A DNA stretch of 64,000 bases from Chloroflexota bacterium (GTDB taxonomy: Bacteria; Chloroflexota; Anaerolineae; Aggregatilineales; Phototrophicaceae). Where the stretch lies: the NCBI GenBank assembly GCA_026707665.1, contig JAPOWK010000122.1:62001-126000 (forward strand). The letters are read 5' to 3'. Below the pieces are notes generated by a model. That model saw nothing but the letters and a program-made list of their open reading frames with translations. It searched no databases and had not been told where the DNA came from. Shown here in pieces: positions 47,553-55,839 of this stretch. The translations under genes were made by a program, and so were the position numbers. Positions within the stretch are counted from its first letter, which is position 1; each line of letters opens with the position of its first letter.

Positions 47553-48326
47553 ATGAGCGCGAACCCAATTGACAAGCTGGAACGCCAACTTCAGGAATTA
47601 ATCGAGGGCGCCTTTTCCCGCCTCTTCCGCCGGACGATTAAGGCCCGAGATATCGCCCTATTGCTCCTTCGAGCGATGGAAGACAACGCGGCGCTGGCTG
47701 AAACCGCCGAGACCAAACCCATCGCACCAGACAATTACGCCATTTGCCTGCAACCGGAATATGCCGCGCGCTTCCTGGCGCGGTATCCCGATTTGCCAGC
47801 GCGCCTGGCGAATTTGCTTGCCGAGTTGAGCAGAGAGTCCGGCTTCCAGCTGCTTGCCGCGCCCAAAGTTGCCGTTCTCGCCGACAGCCAATTGGAAACG
47901 CATCAAGCCAGGGTCACCGCTGAACACAGCCCGGCCTTGAGCGCCAACACCGAAAGCATGACCCCGCTGTCGACCGATGCGCCGCCCCGTCTGCCGCTAG
48001 TCAACGCGCATCTGCACATCGTGGGCGCGGGCGCGGTGCCGCTGGCAAAGTCTGTGATTAACATCGGTCGAGACAGCGCCAATGATGTCGTCATCGATGA
48101 TGACTTTGTCTCGCGCCATCACGCCCAACTGCGGAAACGCTTTGGCGTCTATACTCTGTTTGATGTAAACAGTCGCGGTGGCACGATGGTCAACCGTACA
48201 GTCGTCAGCGAACACCGTCTGCAGAGCGGCGATGTGATTCGAATGGGTCATACCGATCTCATTTACGCCGACGACTATCGGCAGGGCGTCGCAGATGGTA
48301 CGACGCAGGTCCTGCCGCCGGACTAG
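47553..48326 (+). CDS. DUF3662 and FHA domain protein (FhaA type)
   Basis: 257 residues. The N-terminal about 115 match DUF3662 (PIDKLERQLQELIEGAFSRLFRRTIKARDIA), as in actinobacterial FhaA. A linker follows, then a C-terminal FHA domain with INIGRDSANDVVIDDDFVSRHHAQL and SRGGTMVN, the phosphothreonine-binding loops. In actinobacteria FhaA sits beside FhaB, RodA and a PBP and links Ser/Thr kinases to wall synthesis. The same order begins here, but kinase and phosphatase genes are absent. Confidence 0.9.
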   Translation: MSANPIDKLERQLQELIEGAFSRLFRRTIKARDIALLLLRAMEDNAALAETAETKPIAPDNYAICLQPEYAARFLARYPDLPARLANLLAELSRESGFQLLAAPKVAVLADSQLETHQARVTAEHSPALSANTESMTPLSTDAPPRLPLVNAHLHIVGAGAVPLAKSVINIGRDSANDVVIDDDFVSRHHAQLRKRFGVYTLFDVNSRGGTMVNRTVVSEHRLQSGDVIRMGHTDLIYADDYRQGVADGTTQVLPPD

Positions 48327-48335
48327 GTTAATATC

Positions 48336-48791
48336 TTGAGCGTCGAAGTCGCCATCTTCATCTTGCGCCTGGTGGCGGGCTTTTGCCTGATCGGTTTTCT
48401 GGCGGTCCTCTTTGCCATTGTCTGGCGTAGCATGCGGCAAGTTGATCGTCAACTGGCGTCTGCGCGCATGCCGCACGGCTACTTGACGCGCCAAAATCCG
48501 GATTCCGGCCAAGCCAACGGGGTAGCGGAACGTTTCCCGCTGCTTGCCATTACCACGCTGGGGCGATCCGCGAGCAACACGGTCGTCGTCAACGACGACT
48601 ACGCTAGCGCTCAGCACGCGCGCATTGTCCTGGAGGACGGGCAATGGTGGCTGGAAGACCGACGCAGCCGCAACGGCACCCGCCTTAACGACCTGGCCAT
48701 TGATCAGCGCACCATTCTCACCGATAGCGATGTCATCGGCATCGGCAATTTCAGCTACCGGCTCACACTGATAAGCAATTTGAGCCGGTAA
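48336..48791 (+). CDS. Membrane-anchored FHA domain protein (FhaB type)
   Basis: 151 residues with an N-terminal TM segment (about 4-30) and a C-terminal FHA domain: TTLGRSASNTVVVNDDYASAQHARI and DRRSRNGTRLN. TTG start at 48336, ten bases after the previous stop. It corresponds in position and structure to FhaB/FipA of actinobacteria, here lacking the phosphatase gene that usually follows. Confidence 0.9.
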   Translation: MSVEVAIFILRLVAGFCLIGFLAVLFAIVWRSMRQVDRQLASARMPHGYLTRQNPDSGQANGVAERFPLLAITTLGRSASNTVVVNDDYASAQHARIVLEDGQWWLEDRRSRNGTRLNDLAIDQRTILTDSDVIGIGNFSYRLTLISNLSR

Positions 48792-48860
48792 ACGCGTCGA
48801 TTTCTGGCGCGGCGCCGCCGGGACGTGGAGCGACGGGCAAAACCCAAACAGGAGGAAACG

Positions 48861-49742
48861 ATGGAAGCGATTCGGACTGCTGTGATCGGTGGATCAGGAC
48901 TCTATAATATGGCCGCGATCTCCGATGTTGAAACGATCGATCTGGATACGCCCTTCGGGGCGCCAAGCGGCGCCATCCGCATCGGCAGCCTGCGCGGAAA
49001 ACGGGTCGCCTTTCTGCCGCGCCATGGCGAGGGTCATTTGCTGTCGCCCTCAACGCTGCCGTACCGCGCCAACATCTTTGCCCTGAAGACACTGGGCGTT
49101 CGCTTCATCATCGCCGTTAACGCGGTCGGCTCGCTGCGGGAGGACTTCGCTCCCGGCCATATCATCACGCCCGATCAGATTGTTGATTACACTATTCACA
49201 CGCGAGCGCGTTCCTTCTTTGAAGATGGCGTCGTCGTGCATGTATCGGTGGCCGAGCCAATAAGCCGTTACTTGCGCGATCTCATCGCTGACGCCGTAGA
49301 GACGGTCGGCGGCAAGGTGCATCGCCGGGGAACCTTCCTGATTGAAGATGGACCGCGGTTCGCCACCCGAGCGGAAAGCCATCTTTTCCGCGCCTGGGGC
49401 TGCGATTTGATCGGCATGACGGCCGCGCCCGAAGCTTTTCTGGCGCGCGAAGCCGAAATCGCTTACGCCTCACTGGCTCACGTCACCGACTACGACAGTT
49501 GGCACGAAGCGGAAGCAGCCGTCACATCGGATATGGTGATACAAACCCTGGCAACCAACATCGAAACCGTGCAAAAAGCCTTGGTTGAGGCGATCGCGCA
49601 GCTCGACGAAGAGCTCGAAACGCCCGCGCATTCCGCTCTCGATACGGCTCTGGCGACGCCGCGCGCGGCCATGGATGACACGGTGATCGCCACCCTGCGC
49701 CCGATTCTCGCGCGCGTGCTCGGGCTGGATACGCAAAATTGA
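48861..49742 (+). CDS. mtnP: S-methyl-5'-thioadenosine phosphorylase
   Basis: Phosphorolysis of methylthioadenosine to adenine and 5-methylthioribose 1-phosphate. The 293 residues start at ATG 48861 behind AGGAGG. Motifs are VIGGSGLYNM, FLPRHGEGHLLSPSTLPYRAN, AVNAVGSLRED and GMTAAPEAFLAREAEI. Its product is the substrate of MtnA at 28538. Its location between FHA and SEDS genes is unexpected. Confidence 0.95.
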   Translation: MEAIRTAVIGGSGLYNMAAISDVETIDLDTPFGAPSGAIRIGSLRGKRVAFLPRHGEGHLLSPSTLPYRANIFALKTLGVRFIIAVNAVGSLREDFAPGHIITPDQIVDYTIHTRARSFFEDGVVVHVSVAEPISRYLRDLIADAVETVGGKVHRRGTFLIEDGPRFATRAESHLFRAWGCDLIGMTAAPEAFLAREAEIAYASLAHVTDYDSWHEAEAAVTSDMVIQTLATNIETVQKALVEAIAQLDEELETPAHSALDTALATPRAAMDDTVIATLRPILARVLGLDTQN

Positions 49743-49749
49743 GGAAATC

Positions 49750-51057
49750 ATGAGATCCGCCGTGGAGTCGCTCGCAAATAAGCGCCACCATTTTCTCTTG
49801 CTCGCTTTTGCCGGCCTGTCCGTCTTCGCTGGCATGGCCGCCATTTCATTGACGCGCCAGTCTGGGCCGGACCTTTGGCTAGGACTTGCGATCTGGATTG
49901 CTTGCGCATTCGCGGGAACGGCGCTTTTGAATCGCTACCTGCCCTCGTGCGACCCGGCGCTCTTCCCGATGGCTATCTTTCTGAGCGGTTGGGGGCTGGT
50001 CGCCATTCAACGCCTGGCTCCGTCATTCGCCGCTCGGCAAGCGCTTTGGCTTGCCATCAGCGTCGGCGCCATGCTCTTCGCCGCCGTTTTTCCGCAGCTT
50101 TTGCGCTGGTTGCGCGTCTATCGCTATGTAGTCTTGGCGGTGGCGCTGTTGCTGCTACTCGCTACGATCGTTTTCGGCAGCAATCCTTCCGGCTTCGAAT
50201 TCGCCCCCCGTCTTTGGCTGAAACTAGGCGCCGTCTATTTTCAGCCATCCGAATTCATGAAGGTTGTTCTCGTCGCTTTCATGGCGAGCTATCTGGGTGA
50301 ACAAAGCGCCGCCATCCGCGCTGAACGTGGCGATGCCAATATGAAGCTGCCTCTTTCGCCGCGGCTGGCTGGACCCATGCTGTCTATGTGGCTGCTATCG
50401 CTGGTGATCCTAGTCTGGCAGCGCGACCTGGGCACCGCCATGCTTTTCTTTGTGGTGTTCCTATTGCTTCTCTACACGACGAGCGGCGATTGGCGCATCT
50501 TGATCGGCGGCCTCTTGCTGGTGATGATCGCAGCAGCAGCCGCCTATCACTTGTTTGACGTCGTGAAACTGCGCGTCGATATCTGGCTGAATCCCTGGCC
50601 CGAATCCGACGGACGCGCCTACCAGATCGTCCAGAGCCTCATGGCTTTCGGCGCTGGCGGCATCTTGGGGACCGGCGTTGGCTTGGGCTCGCCCGGATAT
50701 ATTCCAGTCGTACATTCCGACTTCGTCTTTGCCGCGTTGGCGGAAGAATGGGGGTTGCTCGGCGTGATTGGCGTATTGAGCTGCTTCGCCGTTCTCACAT
50801 TGCGCGGCTTGTCAATCGGGCTGACGCATTCGGGCCGCGACTTTCATAAATTGCTGGCGGTCGGTTTGACCATGATGCTGGTGGTGCAGGCGCTCATGAT
50901 CATGGCCGGCGTCCTGAAGCTCCTGCCATTGACCGGTGTCACGCTGCCTTTCATCAGCTACGGCGGCAGTTCGCTGCTCGTCTGCTTCGTCATGATTGGC
51001 CTCCTGCTTCGTCTCTCTGCCGAGGTGGCGTCCGCGCGCCATCCAGGAGCGCGCTAG
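49750..51057 (+). CDS. SEDS-family peptidoglycan polymerase (FtsW/RodA/SpoVE)
   Basis: 435 residues with about ten TM segments, FQPSEFMKV in the middle, and the C-terminal LPLTGVTLPFISYGGSSL signature. The loop with the catalytic aspartate in other SEDS proteins (typically NP..DP.G.GYQ) reads NPWPESDGRAYQIVQSL here, with E285 where the aspartate is usual and D287 two residues on. HSDFVFAALAEEWG follows normally. The stop directly abuts the GTG of the next PBP gene, so the two are co-translated. Confidence 0.9.
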   Translation: MRSAVESLANKRHHFLLLAFAGLSVFAGMAAISLTRQSGPDLWLGLAIWIACAFAGTALLNRYLPSCDPALFPMAIFLSGWGLVAIQRLAPSFAARQALWLAISVGAMLFAAVFPQLLRWLRVYRYVVLAVALLLLLATIVFGSNPSGFEFAPRLWLKLGAVYFQPSEFMKVVLVAFMASYLGEQSAAIRAERGDANMKLPLSPRLAGPMLSMWLLSLVILVWQRDLGTAMLFFVVFLLLLYTTSGDWRILIGGLLLVMIAAAAAYHLFDVVKLRVDIWLNPWPESDGRAYQIVQSLMAFGAGGILGTGVGLGSPGYIPVVHSDFVFAALAEEWGLLGVIGVLSCFAVLTLRGLSIGLTHSGRDFHKLLAVGLTMMLVVQALMIMAGVLKLLPLTGVTLPFISYGGSSLLVCFVMIGLLLRLSAEVASARHPGAR

Positions 51058-52470
51058 GTGGCCTTCTCGCGCGGGATTCATCACCTGCTTCTCGGTACGC
51101 TGGCCTGTCTGCTGGTGATCGGGTTGTCGGCGACATATTGGGCGATCGCGGGCCAAGACTCACTTCTGCTGCGCGATGACAATCCCAGGCGGATTGAAGC
51201 GCTAGCATCAGTTCAGCGCGGCAATATCTTTGACCGTCACGGGCGACCGTTGGCTGAAACCGTCGGCCAAGCCAAGGCATTGCAACGCCGGTATCCGATG
51301 CCTTCGACTTTCAGCGCGGTCGGCTATTATAGTTTGCGCTTTGGAGCAAGCGGCGCCGAAGTTGCATACGACCACCTGCTGGCCGGCTCGCGCGAAGTTC
51401 GGACTTTACGGGAGTTTTTCGACCGTCGACTGCTGCATTTGCCGCAGACCGGATCCGATATCAGGCTTTCTATAGACGCAACCTTGCAGGACGCGCTAGT
51501 CACCGCATTTGGGGATAGCCGCGGCGCGGCCGTCGTGCTAAATGCTTTGAACGGCGAGATTCTATCTTTGGTCAGCCAGCCTGGCGTCGATGCCAACGCG
51601 TTGGACGAAGATTGGGAAAAACTCGTAGCGGCCGAAGGACAACCGTTCTTTAATCGCGCGCTGCAAGGCAATTATCAGCCTGGCGGCGCCATCTATACAT
51701 TTTTGCTGGCGCATGCGATCACTTCGGGATTCGATCTGACGCAGCCATTTCCACAGGCGGCCGCTCCAATTAAGTTCAAAGATGGCATGACAATCGCCTG
51801 CGTTTTTGAGCCGGATTCAAACGAACTGACGCTGACCGACGCCTATGCCTACGCATGCCCTGCTCCCTTTGGCGCCTATTTTCTCAGCGAGCCAGGCATT
51901 GACTTGGGCGCAATTCTCAAACGCTTTGCCTTTGACAATCCGACCGCGTTGGACGGTTTCCCGCTACCGGCGCCGATCAATTTGCCCGCCGCGCCTTCAG
52001 ATATACCGCTCACTGGCGAGGCGCTGGAGCTTCGCGCAGCGCTCGGCCAAGGCGATGAGACTACGGCGCCTCTGCACATGGCGGCCATCATGGCGGCTGT
52101 GTCAACCGATGGCAACCTGAGGACCCCATTCATGCATGCCGCGACACGACTGCCGGGAACGCAGCAGTGGCGCGACGCACCGGCCGATCCGACGACCATC
52201 CCTCTTGTCAGCGCTGAAGCGGCGCAGGAATTACGAGCGGTCATGCGCAGATCCTGGTCCACTCTTCCGATTGAAACAAGCGCGGCCGACGTTGGCGCGC
52301 AAGTCGCCATGTCTCAGTCGGGCGAGGGCATCCAGCTCTGGCTGAACGGCTTCGTCGATTATGCCGATGAAGCGACCTTCTCTTTCGTCGTTCTGCTCGA
52401 AGAAGACGAGGGCTTGTCCAGATTGTTCTCGATTGGTCAAACGCTGGTACTAGCTCTTGACCCATCATGA
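51058..52470 (+). CDS. Penicillin-binding protein homologue lacking catalytic motifs
   Basis: 470 residues: an N-terminal TM anchor, RGNIFDRHGRPLAETVG (class B PBP dimerisation start), and DIRLSIDATLQDALVTAFGD with GAAVVLNALNGEILSLVS opening the transpeptidase domain. The active-site motifs are gone. SxxK (normally PGSTFK) is PGGAIY, residues 208-213. SxN is replaced by the ACPAPF region, and KTG reads QSG (420-422). It thus looks like an inactive transpeptidase that may act as a scaffold or activator for the adjoining SEDS protein. GTG start immediately after the SEDS stop. The frame is intact with no stops, so it is not a decaying pseudogene by disruption. Confidence 0.88.
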   Translation: MAFSRGIHHLLLGTLACLLVIGLSATYWAIAGQDSLLLRDDNPRRIEALASVQRGNIFDRHGRPLAETVGQAKALQRRYPMPSTFSAVGYYSLRFGASGAEVAYDHLLAGSREVRTLREFFDRRLLHLPQTGSDIRLSIDATLQDALVTAFGDSRGAAVVLNALNGEILSLVSQPGVDANALDEDWEKLVAAEGQPFFNRALQGNYQPGGAIYTFLLAHAITSGFDLTQPFPQAAAPIKFKDGMTIACVFEPDSNELTLTDAYAYACPAPFGAYFLSEPGIDLGAILKRFAFDNPTALDGFPLPAPINLPAAPSDIPLTGEALELRAALGQGDETTAPLHMAAIMAAVSTDGNLRTPFMHAATRLPGTQQWRDAPADPTTIPLVSAEAAQELRAVMRRSWSTLPIETSAADVGAQVAMSQSGEGIQLWLNGFVDYADEATFSFVVLLEEDEGLSRLFSIGQTLVLALDPS

Positions 52471-52507
52471 CAGCGATTATGCGGGCGCGTATAGCGAACA
52501 GGCGCCT

Positions 52508-55500
52508 TCATCCGATCAGCGCGATTCCTTTATCCTTGATCAACTGATTGAAGGCAGCGATTTCGCCCTGGCACAAGGCATCAAACTCGACCATCCGTCC
52601 GCGGATCTGCCCTGCCAGCTTGTCGTAGACCGCGTATGACTGCTCGGTCGGCGGGAATTCACCCAAGCCCACCACCGATGGCAAAGCGCTCAGCCGCCGC
52701 AAGGGGTCGGTGCCCTGGTTCAGCCTGCCGGCCCAGCCTTCGCGCAATTCGGGAATGAAAATGCCCTTTTCGATTTCAAGAATGCGATCTCGCAGCGCGG
52801 TCGCCTGATCGACGATGTCGCCCTGCTGAACATTGCCCGCCAGGCGCTCTGCCAGACTCTTCAATTGGCGACGCTGTCGCCGCATCGTGTTGAGCTTTTC
52901 AGTGGCGTCCGAGTAAAGCTGATAGATCGCCATCAATAGATCAAACTGCTTCCGCGAGTCTTCTTCGCTTGCCTCCGAAGCAGCGTCCTTGATCAAGTTG
53001 AACGACTGCCTGTGTTCTTCATCGCCAGCCCGCAAGGTCATCTGATACGTCCCCGGCGTCACCGTCGGACCCGGCATCCGTTCGAATTGCGGATCTTTAC
53101 CGTCAATTGCCGGAGATGTCGCGGTGCGCATATCCCAGATGAAGCGATTCCAGCCGGCCTCTGCCGTGAGATATAGGATGGACTTGTCCGGCTTTTCCTT
53201 CTGCTTCTGTCGCTCGGCATCGTCCAGGCTCGTGAATTCGCGCAGCAAGTTGCCATCGGCGTCGGCGACACGTAATGTTATTTTGTCGGTTGGCTCCTCC
53301 GCCAGGAAATAACTTATGAGGACACCACGTGGCAGATTTTCTCCGGAATCCAGAAACTGGCGCTCGATTGCATGCTCCGGCGTCACGGTATGCGTATAGG
53401 CAGCCATTGTGCCGGTCGAACTCTGGTAAGTCTTGCCCGGCTGGTCGACCAATCGACGAGCGTCAATGCTTTCCAAGAGTCGCTGCGTATCGCGCGGTTT
53501 GAGCAGCAGCGCGCGCTGTCCATCCAGGTCGTCGGTCAACTGATGAATGCGCGTCAGATCATCCAGAATCCAGAACGAGCGGCCGTGCGTGGCGGCGATC
53601 AGGTCTCCCTCCTTCACCAGCAAGTCGTGAATAGGCGTCACCGGCAGATTAAGCTGGAAACGCTGCCAGCTCGCGCCATCATCAAGGGAAATGTAGACGC
53701 CTGTTTCGGTGCCGGCATACAGAAGACCTTGCCGCGCCGGATCACAGCGAATGACGCGCGTGAAGTCGTCATCCCGAATGCCGTCATTGATGCGCTGCCA
53801 GCTCCGCCCATAATCGCTCGTCTTGTAGAGATAAGGCGCGTAGTCATCGAGCTTGTAGCGGGTGGCCGCCAGATAACAAGTCGCCGGGTCATGCGGCGAT
53901 AGCTCTAGCATGCTGATCAGGGACCATTCTGGCAGCTCCGCCGGCGTAACGTCCTGCCAGGTCTCGCCATTGTCCTTGCTGATATGCGCCAAGCCGTCGT
54001 CCGAGCCCGCCCAAATCACGCCCGGTTGATGCGGCGATTCTGCCAAGGCGAAGACGGTCGCGTAGACTTCAGCGCCGGCGCCATCTCGGTTGATCGGTCC
54101 ACCCGTAGTCTGCATTGTGGCCGGATCGGCGCGAGTCAAATCCGGGCTGATCGCCACCCAACTGTGCCCTTCATCTGTCGACTTCATGATGCGATTCCCG
54201 CCGACGTAGAGTGTATTTGGGTCATGTGGAGAAAATACGATCGGATAAGTCCAGGCGAATCGGTACTCGAGATCGGCAGCCGCCTCGCCCGATGTCGTCT
54301 CGGGCCAGGTCGTCACCAGACGCAGCTGCTTGCTGCGATGATCGTAGCGCTGCAAGCAATTGCCACCACCCGGCGAGCTGCCGATCGCGCCGACGAAAAT
54401 GATGTCGTCATCATCGGGCTTGACCGCGATGTAGCCGCTTTCACCCGAACCGGCGATGAAACCGTCCATCCACATCAGCGATGACTTTTCATTGCGGCTC
54501 GGGACGGCGATGCTGCTGTTGTCCTGCTGCGTTCCGTAAACGAAATAGGGATCGCGGTTGTCGGCCGCGACATGATAAAACTGCGCTGTCGGCTGGTTGA
54601 AGATGCTCGACCAGGTCGCGCCGCCATTCAGCGATACGCAGGCGCCGCCGTCATTGCCCTGCACCATGCGTTGCGGATTCTGCGGGTCGATCCACAGGTC
54701 ATGATTGTCGCCATGCGGCGTACCAATCATGGTATACGTCTTGCCGCCGTCAACCGACTTCCAGAAGCGCAGGTTGTTGACATACACCGTGTCCGGATCT
54801 TGCGGATCGGGCGTCAGGTGCATGTAATACCAGGCGCGCGAAATAATGTCGTTGTTGCGCGCGACAAATCGCCAGTTGTCCCCGTAGTCATCCGAGCGGT
54901 ACATCCCGCCCTCTTCATGCTCAACGAGCGCATATACCCGTCCCGATTGCGCTGGCGACGCCGCGATGCCAATTTTGCCCAGGATGCCGCGCGGCAAGCC
55001 CTTCTTGCTCGAGATATTCTCCCAAGTATCGCCGCCGTCCATAGAGCGCCAGATGCCGCTGTCTTCGCCGCCGCTGCTGATCATGTGGAAGTTGCGGTAA
55101 GCCTCCCAGATCGTCGCGTAGATGATGCGCGGATTGTTCACATCAATGCTCAGATCGACCGCGCCAGCTTTGTCGCTGACGAATAGCACGCGCTCCCAAT
55201 TCTCGCCGCCGTCGGTCGAGCGGAAGACGCCCCGCTGCTGATTGCGCCCAAAGGCATGCCCCAGCGCCGCCACAAAGACCGTGTCCGGATCTTGTGGATG
55301 AATCCGAACCTTGCCAATGTGGCGCGTGTCATCCAAGCCGATATGCTTCCAACTGCGCCCGGCATCGGTGGATTTGTAAACGCCATTGCCATGCGAGACA
55401 TCAATACGAATCGTGGCTTCGCCCGTGCCGGCGTAGATGACGTTCGGATCCGCTTCCGAGACCGCCAGCGCGCCGACAGAAGCGGTGTTGAAGTAGCCGT

Positions 55501-55675
55501 CGGAGATATTGCGCCAGTACTGCCCGGCGTCGTCCGTCTTCCAGACGCCACCCGCGCAGGCGCCGAAGTAGAAGGCGCCGATATCGCGGGGGTCGCCGGC
55601 CACAGTGACGACGCGCCCGCCGCGGAAGGGTCCGATACAGCGCCAGCGTCCGATGTTGTCGAGAGGGAGGTTCAT
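52508..55675 (-). CDS. BNR/sortilin-like beta-propeller repeat protein (glycosyl hydrolase-like)
   Basis: 1055 residues. About the first 700 consist of repeated propeller blades, each with an Asp-box such as STDAGRSWKH, STDGGENWE, SMDGGDTWEN, SDDYGDNWR, SVDGGKTY and STDEGHSW. The order of blades resembles the VPS10/sortilin-related group often labelled glycosyl hydrolase or WD40/YVTN-like exo-alpha-sialidase. The C-terminal about 300 residues are beta-rich then helical. No signal peptide is seen at the chosen ATG 55675, which is odd since relatives are usually secreted. Function unknown. Confidence 0.88.
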   Translation of the reverse strand: MNLPLDNIGRWRCIGPFRGGRVVTVAGDPRDIGAFYFGACAGGVWKTDDAGQYWRNISDGYFNTASVGALAVSEADPNVIYAGTGEATIRIDVSHGNGVYKSTDAGRSWKHIGLDDTRHIGKVRIHPQDPDTVFVAALGHAFGRNQQRGVFRSTDGGENWERVLFVSDKAGAVDLSIDVNNPRIIYATIWEAYRNFHMISSGGEDSGIWRSMDGGDTWENISSKKGLPRGILGKIGIAASPAQSGRVYALVEHEEGGMYRSDDYGDNWRFVARNNDIISRAWYYMHLTPDPQDPDTVYVNNLRFWKSVDGGKTYTMIGTPHGDNHDLWIDPQNPQRMVQGNDGGACVSLNGGATWSSIFNQPTAQFYHVAADNRDPYFVYGTQQDNSSIAVPSRNEKSSLMWMDGFIAGSGESGYIAVKPDDDDIIFVGAIGSSPGGGNCLQRYDHRSKQLRLVTTWPETTSGEAAADLEYRFAWTYPIVFSPHDPNTLYVGGNRIMKSTDEGHSWVAISPDLTRADPATMQTTGGPINRDGAGAEVYATVFALAESPHQPGVIWAGSDDGLAHISKDNGETWQDVTPAELPEWSLISMLELSPHDPATCYLAATRYKLDDYAPYLYKTSDYGRSWQRINDGIRDDDFTRVIRCDPARQGLLYAGTETGVYISLDDGASWQRFQLNLPVTPIHDLLVKEGDLIAATHGRSFWILDDLTRIHQLTDDLDGQRALLLKPRDTQRLLESIDARRLVDQPGKTYQSSTGTMAAYTHTVTPEHAIERQFLDSGENLPRGVLISYFLAEEPTDKITLRVADADGNLLREFTSLDDAERQKQKEKPDKSILYLTAEAGWNRFIWDMRTATSPAIDGKDPQFERMPGPTVTPGTYQMTLRAGDEEHRQSFNLIKDAASEASEEDSRKQFDLLMAIYQLYSDATEKLNTMRRQRRQLKSLAERLAGNVQQGDIVDQATALRDRILEIEKGIFIPELREGWAGRLNQGTDPLRRLSALPSVVGLGEFPPTEQSYAVYDKLAGQIRGRMVEFDALCQGEIAAFNQLIKDKGIALIG

Positions 55676-55761
55676 GGGCTTTGGGCTTTCTTGTGTGGTG
55701 GGTGGTAGGTGGAGGTATTGTAGCGCTAACGGTCACTTATAAACCAGTAAACAGATGTTCA

Positions 55762-55789
55762 TTGAACAATGGAAATCATGCGGTACAAT
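55762..55789 (+). promoter_or_regulatory. Promoter of the RloA/RloB-like pair
   Basis: TTGAAC (55762-55767) and TACAAT (55784-55789) with a 16-base spacer, 50 bases before the first ATG. It would serve the two-gene unit. Confidence 0.6.
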
Positions 55790-55839
55790 GAAACTTACGA
55801 GATTTTTTCTCGTTTCACGTAGGAAAGAGAACAGAAATC

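Noticed and set aside
51058..52470. Calling the PBP homologue a pseudogene
   Set aside because: The frame is full length without stops, has a TM anchor and directly follows the SEDS gene. Loss of motifs alone indicates a pseudoenzyme rather than a broken gene.
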